In this document: one piece after another, positions 52,678-62,425 of the stretch
Layout: the number at the start of each line of letters is the position of its first letter
Numbering within the stretch: the first letter of the stretch is position 1
Origin: Spirosoma utsteinense
Lineage (GTDB): Bacteria; Bacteroidota; Bacteroidia; Cytophagales; Spirosomataceae
Length of the DNA stretch: 64,000 nucleotides
Assembly: GCF_014282275.1 (NCBI RefSeq)
Contig: NZ_VFIA01000026.1
Location: 1-64,000, forward strand
Reading direction: 5' to 3'
Made by a program: the position numbers and the translations under genes
The notes under the pieces: model-generated
What the model was told of the DNA's origin: nothing
The model's input: the letters and a program-made list of their open reading frames with translations, nothing else
The model's database searches: none

Positions 52678-53364
52678 TCAGCCCGCGAACACATACCCGA
52701 TCATGCCGACCGCGGTGAGCCAGTGATCTTTCAGCCCTTTTCGGACAATACTCAGCGCTTTGACGATGTGGACTTCGACGGTCTTGATCGAAAGCCCTAG
52801 TTCGGTGGCGATATCCTGGTACTTTTTCCCTTCAAATCGGCTGAGCAGAAATACTTTTCGACACTGGGGCGGCAGTCGTTCAACCAGGTCTTCTACGGTA
52901 TGCAGGACCTCTTCGAACTGCATGATCTGGTCGGGTCGCTGGCAGAAAGATGCTTCCTGGATCAGAGCCGTTTCGATATCTTCCAGTTTGTGAAATTCCA
53001 GACGCAGGTAGTTGAAGGCTTCGTTGCGAACACTGCGGAACAGGTAATAGCGGTATGATGAGGTGATATTTTCGTAGGCTTTCGTCTTCCAGAACTTGCA
53101 GAACACCTCACTCACGAGATCTTCTGCCGTCTCTTTGGAGTAGACATACCGCACCGCATGACTGCATAAAGCCTGGTGGTACCGCCGGAAGAGCAGTTCA
53201 CACCCTTTTTGGGGGCTGTCCTGAAAGGCCAGCCGTGTAAAGAATTCCGTATCGCGGGTTGCGGGCATTTCAGGCGTTGTCTCGCTATCGGGACCCGGTA
53301 GAACCACTTCCTCGACATTCACCGGACGCCTTTGACGTTCTGACTCGATCAGCTGACGTTGCAT
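52678..53364 (-). CDS. ECF sigma-70 family RNA polymerase sigma factor
   Basis: The 228-residue product is an ECF sigma factor of the Bacteroidota FecI-like group. Region 2 spans YHQALCSHAVRYVYSK to FCKFWKTKAYENI, and region 4 LPPQCRKVFLLSRFEGKKYQDIATELGLS then TVEVHIVKALS. It is about 35 residues longer at the N-terminus than most members (about 190); an internal start is possible but no Met in the extension aligns better. It should direct transcription of the susCD genes when released by the FecR-type protein. Confidence 0.93.
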   Translation of the reverse strand: MQRQLIESERQRRPVNVEEVVLPGPDSETTPEMPATRDTEFFTRLAFQDSPQKGCELLFRRYHQALCSHAVRYVYSKETAEDLVSEVFCKFWKTKAYENITSSYRYYLFRSVRNEAFNYLRLEFHKLEDIETALIQEASFCQRPDQIMQFEEVLHTVEDLVERLPPQCRKVFLLSRFEGKKYQDIATELGLSIKTVEVHIVKALSIVRKGLKDHWLTAVGMIGYVFAG

Positions 53365-53564
53365 AGTCTACCGCTTTCTAAATGATGCCTATAAAAAGTT
53401 CAATCCTATATAAGTAAAGACAACATTTGAGTAAAAACCCCTTAGCTGTTTCGTATAATTTCTAAAATAAAGACAAAAAATAGGGGAAATTGCTACTTCC
53501 CCGTCCTGTAAGGCCCTGGATGAGAGTGTGATGCCGCCGACACCAAATGGCTTACAAAAGAAAT

Positions 53565-53634
53565 GTGGGGTATGGTTGATGGCTAGGGTGCGGTTAGATT
53601 CCTGACCGCACTCTTGCCATCAACCATACCCCAC
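53565..53634. terminator. 30-bp hairpin after the ABC importer operon
   Basis: Arms 53565-53594 and 53605-53634 are reverse complements with two or three imperfect positions and a 10-base loop. It begins 16 bases beyond the substrate-binding protein stop at 53650 and separates the importer operon from the sigma factor gene. The remaining gap, up to 53365, is AT-rich and should hold the sigma factor promoter; ttgtcttta occurs twice there on the minus strand. Confidence 0.75.
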
Positions 53635-53649
53635 CTACAGTACCGTTTG

Positions 53650-54606
53650 CTACGGCTTGAGGAAGGTTGCTACATTCGCAGTGGTGACCAGCTGAAATGG
53701 AATAAGGGTCTGTTTCTCGAACGCCTGTCTTTTGGCTGCTTTGAGGGCCGTTTCAATAGCTTTCGACCCCTGCTGTTCGGCATTCTGAAAAACCGTGGCG
53801 TCCAGCGTACCTTTTTTCACCGCCTGCAGCGCGTCGGGGATGGCGTCGATGCTGACGACGATAACCTTGCTTTTCAAGCCCGCATCCTCCAGCGCTTTTA
53901 CCGCACCCAGGCCCATCTCGTCGTTATGGGCAAAGACCGCGTTGATCTGCGGGCCATAGGACTGAATCCAGTTTTCCATCAGCGACATGGCCTTCGCCCG
54001 GTCCCACTCGCCGGTCTGCTGGGCCAGCAGTTTCAGGTTAGGGTACTGCTTCAGGATTTCGCGGGCACCCTGTTCCCGTTTTATCTGAGCAGCCTGACCC
54101 ATGTAGCCGTGCATCATCACGACATTCCCTTTCCCGCCCAGTTTTTCGGCAATGAATTTCATCGCGATTCTCGCCGACTCTACATCGTCGGAACCCACAA
54201 AGGCCGATGGTTTGGTGCTGGTTTCTGAATTGACGTTGATAATCGGAATCCCGGCGGCCAGGGCCTTCGTCACGGCGGGTGAACTGGCTTCCACTTCGCA
54301 CGGATTCATGATGATGGCGTCAACTTTTTGGGCAATGAAGCTCTCGACCTGTTCCACCTGTTTCAGGGGCGACCGCTCCGCATCGACGGTGATCAGGTCA
54401 ACGCCCTCGGCTTCCGCTTTTTTGGCCATCTCGTCGTGGACATTGACGATGAACTCGTTTTGCATACTGAGCATAGTGACGCCCACAACCAGTTTTTTAC
54501 TGCCGCCACCCGCTCCTTTCTCGCTACTTGTCGACTGGTTACAGCCCACCAGTAGAAGAACAGCGAAAAGGACATGACTCAGGGTGGCTATGCGTATACG
54601 TTTCAT
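53650..54606 (-). CDS. Sugar ABC transporter substrate-binding lipoprotein (RbsB-like)
   Basis: The 318-residue product is a periplasmic sugar-binding protein of the ribose/galactose type. It has a lipoprotein signal (LLVGC, mature Cys about residue 22) and a Gly/Ser-rich linker. Family segments are VVGVTMLSMQNEFIV, VDAIIMNPCEVEASSP and AVFAHNDEMGLGAVKAL. It is the last gene of an rbsA-rbsC-rbsB-like operon, 22 bases after the permease gene. It likely binds a monosaccharide or polyol such as ribose, xylose or inositol; identity is not readable. Confidence 0.93.
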   Translation of the reverse strand: MKRIRIATLSHVLFAVLLLVGCNQSTSSEKGAGGGSKKLVVGVTMLSMQNEFIVNVHDEMAKKAEAEGVDLITVDAERSPLKQVEQVESFIAQKVDAIIMNPCEVEASSPAVTKALAAGIPIINVNSETSTKPSAFVGSDDVESARIAMKFIAEKLGGKGNVVMMHGYMGQAAQIKREQGAREILKQYPNLKLLAQQTGEWDRAKAMSLMENWIQSYGPQINAVFAHNDEMGLGAVKALEDAGLKSKVIVVSIDAIPDALQAVKKGTLDATVFQNAEQQGSKAIETALKAAKRQAFEKQTLIPFQLVTTANVATFLKP

Positions 54607-54628
54607 ATCAGGGTGGTTTTAGGGCGGG

Positions 54629-55615
54629 TTACGCGTTGGTCTTGTTATGTAAACTATCGAGCACAACGGCCCCAATGATGATAATGCCCATTACGACCTG
54701 CTGATAATAGGAGGTCACGTTGAGCAGGTCCAGCCCGTTGCTGATGACGCCGATCAGGAGGGCACCGATAAGGGTTCCGGTCATGGTTCCGCTACCACCC
54801 GACGTGCTGGTGCCGCCAATGATAGCAGCCGCAATGGCGTCCAGTTCAAACCCGGCTCCGGCATTGGGCTGGCCAGTCGTGATGCGCGATGTCAGGAGTA
54901 TACCCGCCAGTGCCGCCAGGCCGCCACAGAGGGTATAAACGGCCATTTTAACGGCCCCGACCCGGATACCCGACGCTCTGGCAGCCTGCTCGTTTCCCCC
55001 AACGGCATACATGTATCGCCCCAACACTGTTTTTCTCAGGACGATGGTGCAGCTAATGAAAGCAACGATGAGGAGGATGATCAGCGTAGGAACGCCCAGC
55101 ACTTTGCCCCCGCCAATGAAGTTGAACGAGTCGGAGAGATTGGAAACGGGGCGGCCGTTGCTCAGGATCAGGGCCAGCCCCCGGCCGATGGTCATGGTGC
55201 CGAGCGTGACAATGAAAGGCGGCACGTTGCTGCGGGTAACGACAAAGCCGTTGAAGGCACCGAAAGCTACCCCGGCCAGCAGGCCCATCAGCAACGGAAC
55301 CGCAACGGGAAACGTATCGGGGTGGGCGAAAGAGGCCGCTACGACGCCCGTTACGGCCACCATAGAGCCAATGGACAGGTCGATGCCGCCGGTGATGATA
55401 ACGAACGTGACCCCAAAGGCCAGCAAGGCGTTTATGGACACCTGGGTTACAATGATCATCAGGTTCTGGACCGTCAGAAAACGGGGCGTCAGGACCGACA
55501 GGGCGATACAGATGAGGAGGAAGGCAGCCAGTAACCCGTACTTGCCAATACCCTGAACGCGTGTTTTGTATGACGTGCTAACCTGATTGAAGGAGGTTGT
55601 AAAGCCGTTTTTCAT
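54629..55615 (-). CDS. Sugar ABC transporter permease (RbsC-like)
   Basis: This 328-residue inner-membrane protein is a ribose-type permease with eight to ten hydrophobic segments. The hallmark GGIDLSIGSMVAVTG near residue 83 and AIIGGTSTSGGSGTMTGTLIG near residue 265 are present. It forms a homodimeric channel with the ATPase encoded upstream. The gap to the ATPase gene is 73 bases and to the binding-protein gene 22 bases. Confidence 0.95.
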   Translation of the reverse strand: MKNGFTTSFNQVSTSYKTRVQGIGKYGLLAAFLLICIALSVLTPRFLTVQNLMIIVTQVSINALLAFGVTFVIITGGIDLSIGSMVAVTGVVAASFAHPDTFPVAVPLLMGLLAGVAFGAFNGFVVTRSNVPPFIVTLGTMTIGRGLALILSNGRPVSNLSDSFNFIGGGKVLGVPTLIILLIVAFISCTIVLRKTVLGRYMYAVGGNEQAARASGIRVGAVKMAVYTLCGGLAALAGILLTSRITTGQPNAGAGFELDAIAAAIIGGTSTSGGSGTMTGTLIGALLIGVISNGLDLLNVTSYYQQVVMGIIIIGAVVLDSLHNKTNA

Positions 55616-55688
55616 GCCTGATTTTAAACGTTAATCCCGTGGAGAGACGGATACCGCCGTGATTCTCTAAGTGTTGCGCGCATCTCTT

Positions 55689-57212
55689 TTACTCGCCAGT
55701 CGGCCCCGTATCCCGGTCTCTGTGCATGGCATACCGCATGATCGTTTCCTGCGATGCCTCGTGCCGGGATAGCATCGTCGTTTGTTTCCCCTGCGCCAGC
55801 ACCATAATCCGATCGCTCATGCCCAGTATTTCGGGCAGTTCGGAGGAGATCATGATGATGGCGACGCCCCGCTGTTGCCACTGGTGTATCAACCGGTAGA
55901 TCTCCGCCTTCGCCCCGATATCGATGCCCCGCGTGGGTTCGTCGAGGATGAGAATAGCGGGTTGCGCCAGCAGCCGGTTCCCGATCACAACCTTCTGCTG
56001 GTTTCCCCCGCTGAGGTAGGTAACCAGCTGGTCGGGCCCGGTGGCTTTCACGTTCAGCTCCCCCATCATGGCGGTAGCTACGTCCCGTTCCTGCTTATCC
56101 CGAATGAATGGCCCGCTGGACCACTTCCGCAAACTCGCCAGCGTCAGGTTTTCCCGGACCGACATACCGGGGATGAACCCCCACCCTTTCCGGTCTTCGC
56201 TGACATAGCCGATGCCGTGGCCAATGGCATCCTGCGGTGAATGGATGACCACCCGCTTACCCCTGATCCGAATCTCACCCTGGCTGATACGGTCGAGTCC
56301 GAAAATGGCACGGGCAATTTCGGTGCGCCCCGCCCCCATCAGTCCGGCAATGCCCAGCACCTCCCCCGCGCGAACCTCGAAGCTTATATCGGCAAACACC
56401 CCGCGCCGGCCGAGTCCGTCGACCGACAGCATGACCTCACCGGCGGGTACACCGTCCGGTACCGGGAACAGGCTGTCGAGTTTCCGGCCTACCATCAGGG
56501 CAATCAGCGTATCGATGTCGAGTTCGGCGGCTGGTCTGGTGGCGATGTATTTGCCATCTCTCAGCACGGTTACGGTATCGGCAATGGTGAAAATCTCGTC
56601 CATCTTATGGGAGATGTAAATGATGGCCACGCCCTGCCGGGTCAGTTCCCCAATGATCCGGAACAGGGTAGCCACTTCAGCATCGGCCAGCGCCGAGGTG
56701 GGCTCGTCCATGATGATGACGCTGGCATTGTTCGAAATGGCTCTGGCGATCTCGACCATCTGCATCTGGGCCACGCTGAGGTATTTCACCGGCATGTCGG
56801 GGCGTATGGCAACGCCCATCTGTTCCAGCAGCGCACCCGCTTTTTCGGTGAGCCGACGGTCGTCCAGCCAGCGTAGCAACCCCCCACTCCGTTCCCGTCC
56901 GAGAAAAATGTTCTGGGCAACGGTCAGCTCGGGAATCATCAGCATCTCCTGATGGATCATGGAAATACCGCGCTTCAGCACGTCGCCGACATTACCGGTC
57001 GTCAGGTCGTTGCCTTCGAACAGAATCTCGCCCGAATCGGGGGTTAGCAGGCCGATCAGGATTTTCATCAGAGTCGACTTACCGGCCCCGTTTTCGCCCA
57101 TGAGCGCATGTACCTCTCCTTTCCGGATCGTGAGCTGAACATCATCGAGCGCCTTCACCCCCGAAAAGGTTTTGGTAAGACCACGCACCTGAAGAATAGT
57201 ATCCGAAGTCAT
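55689..57212 (-). CDS. Sugar ABC transporter ATPase (RbsA-like, two ABC domains)
   Basis: The 507-residue product carries two ABC ATPase domains in tandem, as in RbsA, XylG and MglA. The first has GENGAGKST and a Walker B region VIIMDEPTSALAD; the second has a degenerate Walker A (GLMGAGRTE), LSGGNQQKV and LILDEPTRGIDIGAK. It powers import by the RbsC-like permease. It is the first gene of the operon, beginning 14 bases from the family A repeat, so the promoter must lie in or beyond that repeat. Confidence 0.95.
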   Translation of the reverse strand: MTSDTILQVRGLTKTFSGVKALDDVQLTIRKGEVHALMGENGAGKSTLMKILIGLLTPDSGEILFEGNDLTTGNVGDVLKRGISMIHQEMLMIPELTVAQNIFLGRERSGGLLRWLDDRRLTEKAGALLEQMGVAIRPDMPVKYLSVAQMQMVEIARAISNNASVIIMDEPTSALADAEVATLFRIIGELTRQGVAIIYISHKMDEIFTIADTVTVLRDGKYIATRPAAELDIDTLIALMVGRKLDSLFPVPDGVPAGEVMLSVDGLGRRGVFADISFEVRAGEVLGIAGLMGAGRTEIARAIFGLDRISQGEIRIRGKRVVIHSPQDAIGHGIGYVSEDRKGWGFIPGMSVRENLTLASLRKWSSGPFIRDKQERDVATAMMGELNVKATGPDQLVTYLSGGNQQKVVIGNRLLAQPAILILDEPTRGIDIGAKAEIYRLIHQWQQRGVAIIMISSELPEILGMSDRIMVLAQGKQTTMLSRHEASQETIMRYAMHRDRDTGPTGE

Positions 57213-57225
57213 AAAGCGTTTGACT

Positions 57226-57345
57226 GTATCCTGGCCGGGCTGGACGGGCTGGTGTATCCTGGACGGCCACGTCCGGGCGAGAATAATCTTTTTTCTTCCG
57301 TCTGTGGTAGTGCAGGATAAACCCGCATATTCAGCCCGGCCAGGA
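57226..57345. repeat. Family A intergenic repeat, copy 2 (degenerate)
   Basis: Positions 57226-57290 repeat the arm of the palindrome at 6081-6213 (gtatcctggccgggctgg, then gtatcctggacggccacgtc, then gggcgagaataa) with a 10-base internal insertion. The right side retains only the outermost piece, tcagcccggccaggatac near 57331-57348. The palindrome is therefore broken here. It lies in the promoter region of the ABC importer. Confidence 0.82.
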
Positions 57346-57353
57346 TACAGGTA

Positions 57354-57402
57354 AGCGCCGTAGCTGCGACATGCTTGATAGACATATCACCCCTACGGCG
57401 CT
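57354..57402. terminator. Hairpin after the Gfo/Idh gene
   Basis: A perfect 10-bp inverted repeat (57354-57363 and 57393-57402) with a 29-base loop lies 38 bases beyond the stop codon of the Gfo/Idh gene at 57440, reading on the minus strand. It may terminate that operon. Confidence 0.5.
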
Positions 57403-57439
57403 ATACTCAAATCGAAAACGTTCTGATAGCTTCTATCAA

Positions 57440-58621
57440 CTACACCAGCTCTGTTTTGAAACCGGCGAACGATTCGACGCCGGTTTCTTTCCAGCTCCGG
57501 GTAGCGGCCGATTCCAGCACGGCCTCACAGACTTTTTGGGTCTCCAGGGCGTCCTGGAACGTTGGCGAACAGGGCTCGCCTGTCTCCAGGCTCTTCATAA
57601 AGTCGGCGACCTGGTGCGTAAACGTGTGCTCATAGCCAATGCTCGTCCCCGGAATCCACCACCGGTTCATGTACGGCTGATCGCCATCGGAGATGTGGAT
57701 AGACCGCCAGCCCCGCACCACCGAATCGTCGGCATGGTCGAAGTACTCCAGGCGGTTCATATCGTGCAGGTCCCACCGAATAGACGCATGTTCGCCGTTG
57801 ATCTCGAAGGTGTACAACGCCTTATGACCCCGGGCGTAGCGGGTGGCTTCGAACAGCCCCAGCGAGCCATTACCGAAATGGCAGTGGAACAAACAGGCAT
57901 CATCGATACCCACTTTCTGTACCTTCCCCGTCAGCTGGTGAACACGCTCTTTGATAAACGTCTCGGTCATGGCCGATACGTCGGTGATGCTGCCATTCAG
58001 CCACATGGCCGTGTCAATGCAGTGGGCCAGCAGATCGCCCGTCACACCCGACCCGGCCGCGTCGGCGTCCAGCCGCCAGAGCGCAGTACCGCCCTGCGGC
58101 AGATCGGCGCTGATGGTCCAGTCCTGGAGGAAGTTGGCGCGGTAGTGAAATATCTTACCGAGTTTCCCCGAATCAACGATCTGCTTGGCCAGCGTAACGG
58201 CGGGTACCCGGCGGTAATTGTACCAGACGGTATTGGCAACGCCCGCTTTCTCGATGGCCTCCACCATTTCCTTACCCTCCGCTACGGTGCGGGCGAGGGG
58301 TTTCTCGCACAGGATCATTTTACCTGCTTCGGCAGCCGCAATGGCAATGACCGCGTGGGTGTCGTTGGGCGTACAGATGTCGACAGCATCAATGTCGTCG
58401 CGGGCGATGATAGCGCGCCAGTCGGTCTCGAATGATTCGTAGCCCCACTGTTCCGCAAACGCTTTTACCTTTTCGGCATCGCGCGAGCAAACTGCTTTCA
58501 ATACCGGTGTGTATTCCAGTTCCGGGAAGAAATGCGGAACCTGGTTATAGCCATTGGAGTGGATGCGGCCCATCAGACCGGTTCCGATCAGACCAATCCG
58601 TACCTCTTTTTTTGTTGCCAT
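57440..58621 (-). CDS. Gfo/Idh/MocA family oxidoreductase
   Basis: This 393-residue sugar oxidoreductase has a Rossmann fold ([18 protein letters not shown]), CTPNDTH, the catalytic EKPLAR motif and [14 protein letters not shown], with a likely catalytic His/Asp in [12 protein letters not shown]. It lacks a signal peptide and should use NAD(P)H in the cytoplasm. It is co-transcribed with the TIM-barrel gene 33 bases upstream. Together they resemble oxidase/eliminase or oxidase/isomerase pairs acting on 3-keto-glycosides or inositols. Only moderate similarity to the other Gfo/Idh protein at 38481 is apparent. Confidence 0.93.
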   Translation of the reverse strand: MATKKEVRIGLIGTGLMGRIHSNGYNQVPHFFPELEYTPVLKAVCSRDAEKVKAFAEQWGYESFETDWRAIIARDDIDAVDICTPNDTHAVIAIAAAEAGKMILCEKPLARTVAEGKEMVEAIEKAGVANTVWYNYRRVPAVTLAKQIVDSGKLGKIFHYRANFLQDWTISADLPQGGTALWRLDADAAGSGVTGDLLAHCIDTAMWLNGSITDVSAMTETFIKERVHQLTGKVQKVGIDDACLFHCHFGNGSLGLFEATRYARGHKALYTFEINGEHASIRWDLHDMNRLEYFDHADDSVVRGWRSIHISDGDQPYMNRWWIPGTSIGYEHTFTHQVADFMKSLETGEPCSPTFQDALETQKVCEAVLESAATRSWKETGVESFAGFKTELV

Positions 58622-58654
58622 GGTCGGGTTTCTTTTTTGGAGTGAACGTATGGA

Positions 58655-59686
58655 TCAGGCTTCGTACCAGCCGTGCTGCTGACGGACTTTTATCATCGTA
58701 GCCAGGATATCATTCCAAGTCTGCTGACTGGTCATGACACTGTTGGGGAACATGCAGCCATCCCAGCAAATGTGCCGGAATGCTTTGGTGAGCACCCCGT
58801 TTTCGTCGCGAAGCCAGTAACCAGCATCGTGAACGACGTCCAGCTTCCCGTTGGGGTCCAGCGCCTGGCAGTGGCGACCGGTCTTGTCGTGCGATCCCGA
58901 TCCGAAAACGGTCCCGTCGTTCTGGGCCACGTGGAAATCGATCGTCCAGGGACGTAAGGCGTTGGTTAAGGTTACGAGGGCATCTTCCAGCGTTTTCCGG
59001 TCACTCCAGTCATAGTCGGCGGGCAGGATACGGTCCTGTTCGCGGTTGTAGCCCATGGTGTAGAGCAACGTATGCGCCATGTCGGCCTGAAAACCCATGT
59101 TTGGCCGGTCGACAGCTTCCAGCGTTTCAAGCATGGTTTTCCAGCTGTGCATACCGCCCCAGCAGATTTCGCCTTCAGCCGCCAGCTTCTCACCGAAGTC
59201 GGCCGCTACGTCGCAGGCTTCCTGGAAGGTCTGGGCAATCAATTTGCTGTTACCTGTCGGATCAGCATCCCAGTCGTGGGGACTACTGGCCGAGTCGATC
59301 CGAACCACACCACTGGGCCGAATGCCGAGTTCGGTCAGTTTCTGTCCGATATGGCAGGATTTACGAACCATCTCAACAAAACTGGCCCGCTCCTCTTTAC
59401 TACCCATAGCTGGGCCGCCCCAGATAGGGGCTACCAGCGAGCCGATTTTCAGGTTATAGCCACCAACCTTGTCAGCCAACTTTTTTATCTCGTCATCCGA
59501 TATATTGACATCGATATGCTCGAACAGCGCCAGATCGACACCATCGAATTTTACCCCGTCGACCTCCGCCCCGGCTGTCATTTCCAGCATGGTGTCGAAG
59601 CCTACGACGGGTTCGGAGTCAGGGCCTTTTCCCACCACACCCGGCCACATGGCATTGTGAAGTTTTGGATAGTTATTTTCGTTCAT
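58655..59686 (-). CDS. Sugar phosphate isomerase/epimerase-like TIM-barrel protein
   Basis: The 343-residue product is a xylose-isomerase-like TIM barrel. Candidate metal-binding regions are [35 protein letters not shown] and [10 protein letters not shown]. It is longer than the other barrels in the window because of an insertion around [15 protein letters not shown] and a C-terminal extension. No signal peptide is seen. It precedes the Gfo/Idh gene by 33 bases. Epimerisation, isomerisation or elimination of a keto-sugar are all possible. Confidence 0.85.
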   Translation of the reverse strand: MNENNYPKLHNAMWPGVVGKGPDSEPVVGFDTMLEMTAGAEVDGVKFDGVDLALFEHIDVNISDDEIKKLADKVGGYNLKIGSLVAPIWGGPAMGSKEERASFVEMVRKSCHIGQKLTELGIRPSGVVRIDSASSPHDWDADPTGNSKLIAQTFQEACDVAADFGEKLAAEGEICWGGMHSWKTMLETLEAVDRPNMGFQADMAHTLLYTMGYNREQDRILPADYDWSDRKTLEDALVTLTNALRPWTIDFHVAQNDGTVFGSGSHDKTGRHCQALDPNGKLDVVHDAGYWLRDENGVLTKAFRHICWDGCMFPNSVMTSQQTWNDILATMIKVRQQHGWYEA

Positions 59687-59782
59687 GAGGGTTGGTTTAA
59701 GATGTTTTAGAATTGTTACACAGAGATACGCGGAGAGATAAATTAAACGCGAACTATGGATGATTTCAAAAGTAAACTAGGC

Positions 59783-59973
59783 GCGTTTTTTGCCATCCCG
59801 CTTTTTTGTCGCTCCGCGTTTTTGTCATCCTGCGTTTTTGTCATGGCACCGGCCACCCGGCCCGACCAAAGGAGGGATCTTCGGACAAGACGAAGTGCTC
59901 CAACTTACCGAAGATCCCTCCTTGCGTCGGGCCGGGTGGCCGGTGCCATGACAAAAACGCAGGATGACAAAAA
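59783..59973. repeat. 16-bp tandem repeats leading into a 66-bp hairpin, family C copy 2
   Basis: Four units of about 16 bp of the form gcgtttttgtcatcc run from 59783 to 59846 and merge into a hairpin with 66-bp arms (59819-59884 and 59908-59973), about two mismatches and a 23-base loop. The inner ggatcttcgg stem resembles the hairpin at 19596-19682. It fills much of the 378-base gap between the PMI-like gene's stop and the next gene's start. The remaining sequence holds no gene. Confidence 0.9.
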
Positions 59974-60064
59974 AACATAACAAATTGAACTTCAAATACT
60001 TAGCTGGAAACCTATCCATTAGTTAGGTTAGATTTATCGCTGCGAATCCCAGTGTAACAATACG

Positions 60065-61288
60065 TTAAAGTACTAAATCAGGGTTGTTCGGACCAAAGTG
60101 TTTCAGCATCACGATCGGGTCGGTGGTCGAGGGATTGACGATGGTAACGCCTTCCAGGGCCGCTTTCTCGCTCACGAAGAATTCGTCGTTCGTCAGTTGG
60201 CCGTACCGGATCAGGGCCGGTGTTTCAATGTCCCACACGCCCAGTTTACCGTGGCCCTGCATGACAATGAGCCCGTAGGCCGCACTGTCTTTGATGGTGA
60301 CCGTAACACCGGGCTGGATGGTTAGCTCCTTGGCGCTGAAGGCTTCGGATTTGTAGCAGACCCAGTTCTCGACGTAGCCATCGGCCTGCATTTCGGCCAG
60401 GTCTTTCACGGGTTTGGGGGCCATGAACCGGTTTGCCATCATCTGCGGGTCGACATTCAGGTCCCAGTCGATCGCTTCGAGGAGCTGGTCGAAATCGCCC
60501 ATCCGATCCTTCGGCGTACCATTCCAGAGGAGTTCCTCGGGAATGATCGCTTCATTGACCAGCGACTGGTACATGGCAAACACGTCGGATGCTTTTTGCG
60601 GCTCGTAGGTGCAGAGACTGCCCGGCGCGTGGAGCAGACCAGGCGGCACATCCCAACCGGTGCCGGGTTCCAGCCGGTAGGCCGACGAGTAGTTGGTGAT
60701 TTTGTTATCGCCCTTGGTGAAGTTGACCAGGCACTCGCGGATTTGCTCCTTCGTCGTGCCGGGGGCTATACCAATGAACGTATAGGGGAAGTCGCCCCCG
60801 TGGTTGTTGAGTTGTGGCGGGAAATAATAAGCCTCTGGTTTACCCAATTGCCCGATGAGCGCTGCCTGCTCGTCGTTGTGGTGGAGGTGGTGGGGCAAGG
60901 GCCCCATGTTGTCGAAGAACTTCGAATACATAGGCCAGCTCTGGTACTCGTCCCACAAACGATCGCCAATCAGCGCGCCACGTAATTCGTCGACCGCATC
61001 CTTGAGCAAAAACTGTGTCTCGCTGTCGCCCTCGTTGAAGACGACGGCGCTCAGTCCTTCGTTTTCGCCGGTCAACGGACCGTTTTTGGCGGGCGTGGTC
61101 GATGACAGCCATCGCTCATCGATACCCCCGCGCACCCCGCCCAGCACGTAGTAATCGTCGGGGTGGAGTTTGATCCGGCGGCCCGGTACGCAGAACGACC
61201 GGGGTACCCAGGTGGGTGCCAGCCGCAGGATTCCACGCCCCTGTTCCAGTGCTTTTTCGGCCAGACTTACCATTGAGGTTGTTTCCAT
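60065..61288 (-). CDS. Phosphomannose isomerase-like cupin protein
   Basis: This 407-residue cytoplasmic protein resembles class I phosphomannose isomerases. The metal-site region HHLHHNDEQAALIGQLGKPEAYYFPP matches their His/Glu-containing core; a later cupin part has GTGWDVPPGLLHAPGS and TYEPQKASDVFAMYQ, comparable to the EiQqxSD segment. A C-terminal cupin follows (LTIQPGVTVTIKD, MQGHGKLGVWD). The usual substrate-binding Arg region is not obvious, so the substrate may be a non-phosphorylated or unusual sugar. It lies 21 bases downstream of the DUF4432 gene and is probably co-transcribed with it. Confidence 0.72.
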   Translation of the reverse strand: METTSMVSLAEKALEQGRGILRLAPTWVPRSFCVPGRRIKLHPDDYYVLGGVRGGIDERWLSSTTPAKNGPLTGENEGLSAVVFNEGDSETQFLLKDAVDELRGALIGDRLWDEYQSWPMYSKFFDNMGPLPHHLHHNDEQAALIGQLGKPEAYYFPPQLNNHGGDFPYTFIGIAPGTTKEQIRECLVNFTKGDNKITNYSSAYRLEPGTGWDVPPGLLHAPGSLCTYEPQKASDVFAMYQSLVNEAIIPEELLWNGTPKDRMGDFDQLLEAIDWDLNVDPQMMANRFMAPKPVKDLAEMQADGYVENWVCYKSEAFSAKELTIQPGVTVTIKDSAAYGLIVMQGHGKLGVWDIETPALIRYGQLTNDEFFVSEKAALEGVTIVNPSTTDPIVMLKHFGPNNPDLVL

Positions 61289-61309
61289 GAAGAGTTAGAA
61301 TTAAAGAGT

Positions 61310-62371
61310 TTACGCTGAAAAGGTCAAGAATTGGTTGATGGGTTCGTCGGTCGTCAACACGTCGAGTGCTACGTCGTAGGTCCGGCGCTCGCCCGGTTGC
61401 AGCATGATAAGCGTCTGCTGTTCGCGGGCTTTGGCCTGACCAATGGGCGGGTGGGTTCCCGGCTCGATACCGGTCACGTACTCGCCCCTGCCCCAGTGCT
61501 GCCAGTTGGTTAGCCAGGGCAGCTGCTCTTTCTGAAACCGGAGTGCCACCGCCAGGCCAAGCCGGGCGTTGTACAGGCCCGCCGAACATTGCCCGCTTTG
61601 ATCGGGCGATGCGTCGATGAAAGCCACCGCTTCGCCCGTACCGCTGTGCTGTTCCAATGGGGCCGGACAAGTTTTAAAATCATAGCCTTCGCGGAAGATA
61701 TCGCCATTCATACCACCTTCCCGCGCTTGCCAGCCGCCCTGCCAGATGAGTTGGGTGCCTTCATCGACCAGCGGCCAGCCAAAATTAAAATGATACAGAA
61801 GCATGTGGGGAGCCGGGGTGTTGGCCCGGTTAACGACCTCGTCATGAATCCGGATCGTGGGCTGGCCGAGTGTGGCCGAAATGGTTCGTTTCAGTTCCAG
61901 GCTGGGCCCAAACACGGTCGTTTCCCGCATCCGGCCGGTAATGCTCATCTCCAGATTTCCCGTTGCCGGGTCAGGCTGGATGATCGATTCGATCTCGGCG
62001 GGGATATTTCCGATCAGCCCATGCAGCCCCCGTTCGCCATAGGCATCCTGTTCGGGTCCGCCTACGTGAGTGAGGCCGCAGGTGGTCAGTAATCCACCGT
62101 TGAAGGTTCGGAGCCAGTTGACGCCCTGATCCGGAAAAGCCTGGGGCGGGGTAATACCGGAATGGCTCAGCCAGGCCAGGCTATGCTGGTTGTAAAAGGC
62201 GTCGGCAATGTCCATAGCGCGGTCGATGACCACCTTAAAGCGCAGACCCGTTCCCGTGTTGATCCAGGCAATACGCGTGCCCCGGCCCGGCCCGTTGTCC
62301 AATACAGCGGTTTCGATACCGCCAATCTGAGCTGAATTTGATACTTTATCTATCCAGGGTTGTTGCGTCAA
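61310..62371 (-). CDS. DUF4432 family aldose-1-epimerase-like protein
   Basis: The 353-residue product belongs to the DUF4432 family of galactose-mutarotase-like beta-sandwich proteins. Typical segments are RFKVVIDRAMDIADAFY, FNGGLLTTCGLTHVGGPE, LLYHFNFGWPLVDEG and YVTGIEPGTHPP. It probably catalyses anomer conversion or acts on a keto-sugar. Translation begins at a TTG at 62371, the only start preceding the conserved N-terminus. The PMI-like gene follows after 21 bases, and the family B hairpin lies about 55 bases upstream. Confidence 0.87.
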   Translation of the reverse strand: MTQQPWIDKVSNSAQIGGIETAVLDNGPGRGTRIAWINTGTGLRFKVVIDRAMDIADAFYNQHSLAWLSHSGITPPQAFPDQGVNWLRTFNGGLLTTCGLTHVGGPEQDAYGERGLHGLIGNIPAEIESIIQPDPATGNLEMSITGRMRETTVFGPSLELKRTISATLGQPTIRIHDEVVNRANTPAPHMLLYHFNFGWPLVDEGTQLIWQGGWQAREGGMNGDIFREGYDFKTCPAPLEQHSGTGEAVAFIDASPDQSGQCSAGLYNARLGLAVALRFQKEQLPWLTNWQHWGRGEYVTGIEPGTHPPIGQAKAREQQTLIMLQPGERRTYDVALDVLTTDEPINQFLTFSA

Positions 62372-62425
62372 GATTCGTTAGTGGTTATTGGTTAGTTACA
62401 TTGGTACGAGACAAAAAAACAAAGG

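Noticed and set aside
53380-53490. Bacteroidota-type promoter (TTTG and TAnnTTTG boxes) for the sigma factor gene
   Set aside because: The region is AT-rich with a repeated ttgtcttta, but no pair of boxes at the right spacing was convincing.
57371-58435. 354-residue plus-strand open frame opposite the Gfo/Idh gene
   Set aside because: Antisense shadow; low-complexity composition and no family match.
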